Below the pieces are notes generated by a model, which saw only the letters and a program-made list of their open reading frames with translations, was not told the origin of the DNA and searched no databases. Positions 7,304 through 10,383 of a stretch of DNA of 10,383 nucleotides are shown here, one piece after another; within the stretch, counting starts at the first letter, position 1, and the number at the start of each line of letters is the position of its first letter. The translations under genes and the position numbers were made by a program. The DNA lies in contig JAEWMZ010000234.1 of assembly GCA_023392995.1 (NCBI GenBank), forward strand, positions 1 to 10,383, written 5' to 3'. This stretch comes from Bacillota bacterium (GTDB lineage: Bacteria > Bacillota > Clostridia > Lachnospirales > Lachnospiraceae).

Positions 7304-7316
7304 ATAATGGGAAGTT
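7304..7316 (-). repeat. Intergenic motif, inverted 13-base copy
   Basis: ATAATGGGAAGTT is the exact reverse complement of the first 13 bases of the motif and is the only inverted copy found. It continues on the + strand into AAAC, so GTTAAAC at 7314-7320 fits the GTTRRRY attC core and its complement is GTTTAAC. This is what a right-hand arm fully complementary to the usual left arm would look like. It could equally be the far end of a segment that starts with copy 5 at 2478. Confidence 0.75.
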
Positions 7317-7345
7317 AAACACTTAATAGCAATGGGGGAATAGAA

Positions 7346-8092
7346 TTGAAAGATAGATATAATAGCGAAATCAACTATTTTAAAAGTAGGCTTTCAGAAG
7401 TTAGTTATAATCCAAATCGCTTTAAGTTAATGATTGGAGAAGATAAATTCTTATTTGGTGTAGTATCTGCAAACCATAATGAAGTCCCATTTGGAAAGTT
7501 GATGCAATATAAGACGTTGTATGATACCTTAAAGGATTTAAACTGGAAAGTTAAATTTTCATTTGATGAAGCCATTAAATATGCATATTCTGAAACAGTA
7601 CAGAATGATTTTAGTTTATTTAAAACAGAATCAGAAGAAGAACGATGGGCGTATTACTATATAGAAAATGCTTTGTTTAGAACTTCGAGTTTATGGGACA
7701 TGCTGGCACAGTTTTACAGACTTTTTTATAATATTGATATTCCAAAGGAAAGAGTATATTACAAAAAGATATTTGATCCTTCATGTGATTATAGTAATAG
7801 TTTTAAAGCAAAGGCGACCGAAATATTTAGTTACATTAGCCAAGATAATGATATTGAATGTAAGGGGGATTGGAAAGGCAATCATACTTTTTCCAATGAT
7901 CTTAGGAATAAAATGACACATAGAAACTCTCCGAATGTTGCTGTAATGAGTGATTATGATATGAATTTGAAAAAACACCCAGCTTTTCAACTCAAGAGAA
8001 TAATTGAGGATTATGTGGTTGTTTCTATATATATAAAAGAGATTTTGAATGATATAGAAATTGAAATAATGGATACCTTTGAAAAAGAATGA
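7346..8092 (+). CDS. HEPN-like protein (Cthe_2314-type)
   Basis: A 248-residue soluble protein, AT-rich like most of the window. The region 99-129 (ERWAYYYIENALFRTSSLWDML and following) is a long helix carrying several aromatic residues, as in Cthe_2314-like HEPN proteins. LRNKMTHRNSPN (186-197) gives the R-x4-H motif, R187 and H192, of HEPN ribonucleases. The spacing between these two parts fits one HEPN domain after an N-terminal region of about 90 residues that I do not recognise. The TTG start follows a GGGGG ribosome site (7334-7338) at good spacing. It begins 30 bases after the inverted motif and ends before the degenerate copy near 8181. Likely role: RNA-cleaving effector in defence or dormancy, inferred from the fold. 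The subfamily name is from memory. Confidence 0.6.
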   Translation: MKDRYNSEINYFKSRLSEVSYNPNRFKLMIGEDKFLFGVVSANHNEVPFGKLMQYKTLYDTLKDLNWKVKFSFDEAIKYAYSETVQNDFSLFKTESEEERWAYYYIENALFRTSSLWDMLAQFYRLFYNIDIPKERVYYKKIFDPSCDYSNSFKAKATEIFSYISQDNDIECKGDWKGNHTFSNDLRNKMTHRNSPNVAVMSDYDMNLKKHPAFQLKRIIEDYVVVSIYIKEILNDIEIEIMDTFEKE

Positions 8093-8162
8093 ACATTGAT
8101 AGGGAAAAGCTATGAAAATTAATAACGATACTTATATATTTCCATTCTAAATTTCGTAACCA

Positions 8163-8207
8163 GGAGGAGATCTGATGAAATCCCAACTATACTTATACAA
8201 ACATTAA
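8163..8207 (+). other. Strong ribosome site and ATG with an early in-frame stop
   Basis: GGAGGAG (8163-8169) is the best ribosome site ahead of the next gene and serves ATG 8175. This ATG is in the same frame as the gene called from TTG 8226, but after ten codons (MKSQLYLYKH) comes TAA 8205-8207, followed by a run of A. Either the gene has an acquired nonsense codon, or translation restarts at TTG, or this is a leader peptide. Confidence 0.55.
8181..8195 (+). repeat. Intergenic motif, degenerate copy
   Basis: TCCCAACTATACTTA matches copy 1 (TTCCAACTATATTTA) at 13 of 15 bases, and the general consensus less well, with one inserted base. It lies inside the short leader frame ahead of the 219-residue gene, at the position between genes where a motif is expected. 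Confidence 0.45.
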
Positions 8208-8225
8208 AAAAAATATATTAATGAT

Positions 8226-8885
8226 TTGAAACAAATAAAGGATTTGTTTTTTGAAAGAATTAGCCCGATTTTTGCTGAGGCAGAAAAAGAATCAACAAAA
8301 TACCAAAATGAATTATGGAATAATATATTGAGCCAGCCGTGTGATGATAATAGCATGATTGATCCTTCTGACTATATTGATACAATTCAGGAAGCGGGTT
8401 TTGAGAGATATGAAATTCTTTCTTTAATGCAATATCGAAATATCAGTATGTGGATTAGCTGTATGTGTCAAGTATGGGAGCAGCAACTATTTTCATTTGT
8501 ATATCATGAAGCTCAAAGTGAAGGTTTAAAGTATAATGAATCTGATATGAAAAGAGGTTATACATTTTCTAAAGAAGTATTTGAGTGGCATCAGCAGCCA
8601 TTTGAAAGCCTTTCATGTTGGAAAAAAATTAAAGAATTACGAATGCTTGTAAATGTAATTAAACACTCTGAAGGTGATTCTGAACAAAATTTAAGGAAAG
8701 TGAGGCCAGATTATTTTGAACATGATATTGGTGTTGAAAAATATGATTTGTTAGCACTATACCATTCAACTTTGTTAGAGGCTACACTACGAATAAAGAA
8801 TGACGATTTTATTGATTATTATGATGCACTTGTATTGTTTTGGAAGGAGCTTCCAGAGCGGATGTATACAAAACAAGAAGTATGA
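8226..8885 (+). CDS. HEPN-like helical protein
   Basis: A 219-residue, helix-rich, soluble protein. The segment SMWISCMCQVWEQQLFSFV (74-92) resembles the first helix of HEPN-type proteins. LRMLVNVIKHSEG (138-150), followed by LRKVRPDYF (156-164), carries the R-x3-N-x2-KH pattern (R139, N143, K146, H147) often seen in uncharacterised HEPN-like proteins. The R-to-H spacing is seven residues, longer than the classic four to six, so RNase activity is uncertain. The TTG at 8226 has no ribosome site in front. The strong site and ATG at 8175 are in frame but separated by TAA 8205-8207, so the gene may be 5'-damaged. It is flanked by the degenerate motif and copy 9. Function unknown; defence is inferred from fold and company. 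Confidence 0.5.
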   Translation: MKQIKDLFFERISPIFAEAEKESTKYQNELWNNILSQPCDDNSMIDPSDYIDTIQEAGFERYEILSLMQYRNISMWISCMCQVWEQQLFSFVYHEAQSEGLKYNESDMKRGYTFSKEVFEWHQQPFESLSCWKKIKELRMLVNVIKHSEGDSEQNLRKVRPDYFEHDIGVEKYDLLALYHSTLLEATLRIKNDDFIDYYDALVLFWKELPERMYTKQEV

Positions 8886-8991
8886 TGAATGGTAAGGGGT
8901 GATGATCCACTAATAACGAATAATTTTTCATATAAATCATAATCCAGAGCTTCCACTGTGTTAATTAACTCCAGAGAAAAATTGGAATACG

Positions 8992-9010
8992 AACTTCCCA
9001 TTATATTTAT
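8992..9010 (+). repeat. Intergenic motif copy 9 (perfect)
   Basis: Exact 19-base copy, preceded by ACG. The next 65-75 bases, up to and including AGGAGAAG before the VOC gene, align well with the same stretch after copy 10 (shared AAGTA, CTTTGAA, TTGTA, AATC, ATATT and AGGAGAAG) with one gap of about seven bases. Where copy 10 has GTTAAAT this one has GATGAAT (9045-9051). Confidence 0.9.
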
Positions 9011-9086
9011 AAAGTAAAACCAAGTACAGCTTTGAATTTGTAGTGATGAATCAGAGTTTATATTTTATGTTAGGAGAAGATGAATT

Positions 9087-9503
9087 ATGAGTCTTGGAAT
9101 AGGCATTTATGCAGAAAACAGTAAAGAAGCTGTTGATCTATATTGTAATGTATTTGAACTTGAACTAGGATATCATGTACTAAATGAGGATGGGAATTAC
9201 TTCCATTCAGAATTGTTGAAGGATGGTGTTCCTTTTCTCGCTGTTGCGGAAGCAAATGATGCAAATCTCCCTAATGGTATGAACTTGTCGTACGATAATC
9301 CTGTTGAGATAGGTTATACCGTTATGTCAGAAGATGAGTTTTATCGCATTTATTCTATTTTGAAAGAGGAAGGTAAAGTGATAACTGATGTATGTTCATT
9401 TCCTTGGAGTCCTTTAGCAGCTGTTGTAATGGACAAATTTGGGGTGCGATGGTATATTACTTTGCCACAGCATCGTCCAGCTGATAAAGAGAGTTTGATG
9501 TAA
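9087..9503 (+). CDS. VOC (glyoxalase / PhnB-like) family protein
   Basis: A 138-residue single-domain protein of the vicinal oxygen chelate fold. The N-terminal half has the usual pattern of this superfamily: a strand (LGIGIYAEN), a helix (SKEAVDLYCNVFEL, 12-25) and a strand of the FHSELLKDGVPFLAV type. The second half has EFYRIYSILKEEGKV (84-98), then FPWSPLAAVVMDKFGVRWYI (105-124), which matches the PhnB-like end in which the ligand pocket closes. Members include metal-dependent lyases, dioxygenases and antibiotic-binding resistance proteins; the substrate here cannot be read from the sequence. AGGAGAAG at 9072-9079 supports the ATG. It is followed after 39 bases by the NlpC/P60-like gene with no motif between, so the two form a small operon in one inter-motif unit. 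Confidence 0.8.
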   Translation: MSLGIGIYAENSKEAVDLYCNVFELELGYHVLNEDGNYFHSELLKDGVPFLAVAEANDANLPNGMNLSYDNPVEIGYTVMSEDEFYRIYSILKEEGKVITDVCSFPWSPLAAVVMDKFGVRWYITLPQHRPADKESLM

Positions 9504-9542
9504 GGTATTGATAGTGGCAAATGTGAAGTTGCGGAGGAGGAC

Positions 9543-10148
9543 ATGGGAATTAACGTAAATATAGTTGGAAGAAATGTTGTAGAAAAAGCATTATTATATG
9601 CAAATCACGAATGGTATGCAACTGAAAAAAATGTAATGCATGGAATGGATGCTAATGGACGATTTGTCGATACACCTGATATTACATGGTATGGAGAAGT
9701 GCTTGATTGTGGTTGGTGGAAAGTAAATCAAATGAATATTGGAGTGCCTTATAGTTGGGGGAATGCATCTACTTTGGATGAATTTGATAAAGGTATTGCA
9801 GAAGGGAAATATGCTGGTAATGTACCAGAGGATAAATCTAGATACGGAAGTTGGAATTCAGTAGGAGTTGACTGTTCGGGATTATTAACAGTGTGTTGGG
9901 ATTTGCCTAAAAAAGTTGCAGCAAGGGATATACCTAATATTGCGGAATGCATAGAGTTTGAAGAAATAATGCAAGGTGATGTATTTGCTATAAGAAGTCA
10001 TGTTATGCTTTTTAAAGAAATTATTGATGTAGAAAAAAATATGGTTAAAATTATTGATTCAACACGAAGTACAGGAAAAGTTTCGCAAAGGGATTTTTAT
10101 GTAGATGATTTATTTAACAAAGGTTACAAGATATATCGTAAGCGATAA
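9543..10148 (+). CDS. NlpC/P60-like cysteine peptidase domain protein
   Basis: A 201-residue protein without signal peptide or membrane segment. VGVDCSGLL (107-115) carries the catalytic-type Cys111 in the VDCSG context of NlpC/P60 peptidases. PYSWG (69-73) is the YxWG element upstream. GDVFAIRSHVMLF (145-157) supplies His153, and IIDST (170-174) follows where the third polar residue and strand are expected. Secreted members cut peptidoglycan stem peptides, but this one seems cytosolic or needs help to leave the cell; a defence or toxin-like role, or an amidase acting on other substrates, is possible. GGAGGAGG (9533-9540) just before the ATG is a very strong ribosome site. It is co-transcribed with the VOC gene, 39 bases upstream. 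Motif copy 10 follows 44 bases after the stop. Confidence 0.72.
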   Translation: MGINVNIVGRNVVEKALLYANHEWYATEKNVMHGMDANGRFVDTPDITWYGEVLDCGWWKVNQMNIGVPYSWGNASTLDEFDKGIAEGKYAGNVPEDKSRYGSWNSVGVDCSGLLTVCWDLPKKVAARDIPNIAECIEFEEIMQGDVFAIRSHVMLFKEIIDVEKNMVKIIDSTRSTGKVSQRDFYVDDLFNKGYKIYRKR

Positions 10149-10192
10149 GTTCCAATTTATCGAGATTGATATGAGTAATTTGAAATATAACC

Positions 10193-10211
10193 AACTTCCC
10201 ATTATATTTAT
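10193..10211 (+). repeat. Intergenic motif copy 10 (perfect)
   Basis: Exact 19-base copy preceded by AACC. GGTTAAATC about 40 bases further on contains GTTAAAT (10253-10259), the same 7-mer as after copy 3, in line with the GTTRRRY attC core. From AAC to GTT is 63 bases, within the known size range of attC sites. The unit from here to AGGAGAAG before the next gene aligns with that of copy 9. Confidence 0.9.
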
Positions 10212-10291
10212 GAAGTATAGCATGGTATGTAGTAAAACTTTGAAATTGTAAGGTTAAATCGGTCAAATATTATTTAATAGGAGAAGTAGTA

Positions 10292-10383
10292 ATGAGTAAA
10301 GTCAGAAGCGAGTTAGCGAAAATTTTTGGCAGATATCATGATAAAAGAATATGTGTACTAGGTACTACTTGCTGCGGGAAGTC
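10292..10383 (+). CDS. P-loop NTPase or kinase, N-terminal fragment cut by the window edge
   Basis: Only the first 30 codons are present. They read MSKVRSELAKIFGRYHDKRI and then CVLGTTCCGK, with the next codon starting TC. GTTCCGK followed by a probable Ser is a Walker A motif (GxxxxGK[ST]) at the end of the first strand, as in small nucleoside, nucleotide or shikimate-type kinases and in AAA-type proteins. AGGAGAAG (10279-10286) supports the ATG. It is the first gene after motif copy 10. The substrate cannot be judged from this part. Confidence 0.65.
   Translation, partial: MSKVRSELAKIFGRYHDKRICVLGTTCCGK

Noticed and set aside
8819..9001. 60-codon open frame on the minus strand across the end of the 219-residue gene and copy 9
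   Set aside because: It has no ribosome site, overlaps a real gene end and the motif, and its product is unremarkable.
74..10211. Repeated 19-base motif as a CRISPR array
   Set aside because: The copies are from under 200 bases to several kb apart with genes between them; there are no regular short spacers and no cas genes.
74..10211. Motif as a simple promoter repeat (TATATT as -10)
   Set aside because: Not excluded, but not preferred: there is no TTGACA-like -35 at fixed spacing, and the conserved first half (AACTTCCC) does not look like a sigma-A element. It stays as an alternative explanation.
1..10383. tRNA, rRNA or known riboswitch
   Set aside because: I saw no cloverleaf with a TTC-arm core, no rRNA-like blocks and no recognisable riboswitch core in the intergenic stretches.

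Overview
The window is AT-rich DNA from a low-GC Gram-positive bacterium (Bacillota; a Bacillus, Paenibacillus or Clostridium relative is likely). The signs are strong GGAGG-type ribosome sites, frequent TTG/GTG starts, and a protein I recognise as DUF3916, a family I know from bacilli. All intact genes lie on the + strand. They are mostly unrelated, carry their own ribosome sites, and read like an accessory or defence island.

The organising feature is a 19-base intergenic motif, AACTTCCCATTATATTTAT. Four copies are perfect (258, 1058, 8992, 10193), three are near copies (74, 1744, 2478), one is degenerate (about 8181) and one is an inverted 13-base copy (7304-7316). The copies fall between genes, usually one gene per interval, as in a cassette array. 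Downstream of two copies (1058 and 10193) lies a GTTAAAT, and the inverted copy runs directly into GTTAAAC. These fit the GTTRRRY core of integron attC sites, and around copy 1058 the two arms can pair imperfectly. No integron integrase is visible, so an integron-like array is a hypothesis; a repeated promoter or a homologous-recombination repeat are the alternatives.

Layout: 1-336 holds two motif copies and a gene-less interval. 349-939 is a SAM methyltransferase, followed by an orphan reading-frame fragment that runs through the next motif. 1195-1728 is a DUF3916 protein. 1835-2476 is a HEPN-type protein. 2478-2867 is a motif plus a long leader with a promoter. 2868-6683 is a 1271-residue protein with a PD-(D/E)XK-like N-terminus, clearly richer in GC than its neighbours. 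6751-7102 holds a near-perfect palindrome and a frameshifted tyrosine recombinase remnant on the minus strand. 7304 is the inverted motif copy. 7346-8092 and 8226-8885 are two more HEPN-like proteins; the second has an in-frame stop just after its best-looking start. 9087-10148 is a two-gene unit (VOC protein, then NlpC/P60-like protein). 10292 to the end is the start of a P-loop protein.

Three different HEPN-like proteins plus a large nuclease-like protein suggest antiviral or stress-defence cargo. The other genes (methyltransferase, VOC, NlpC/P60, DUF3916) fit a mixed set of collected cassettes better than one pathway.
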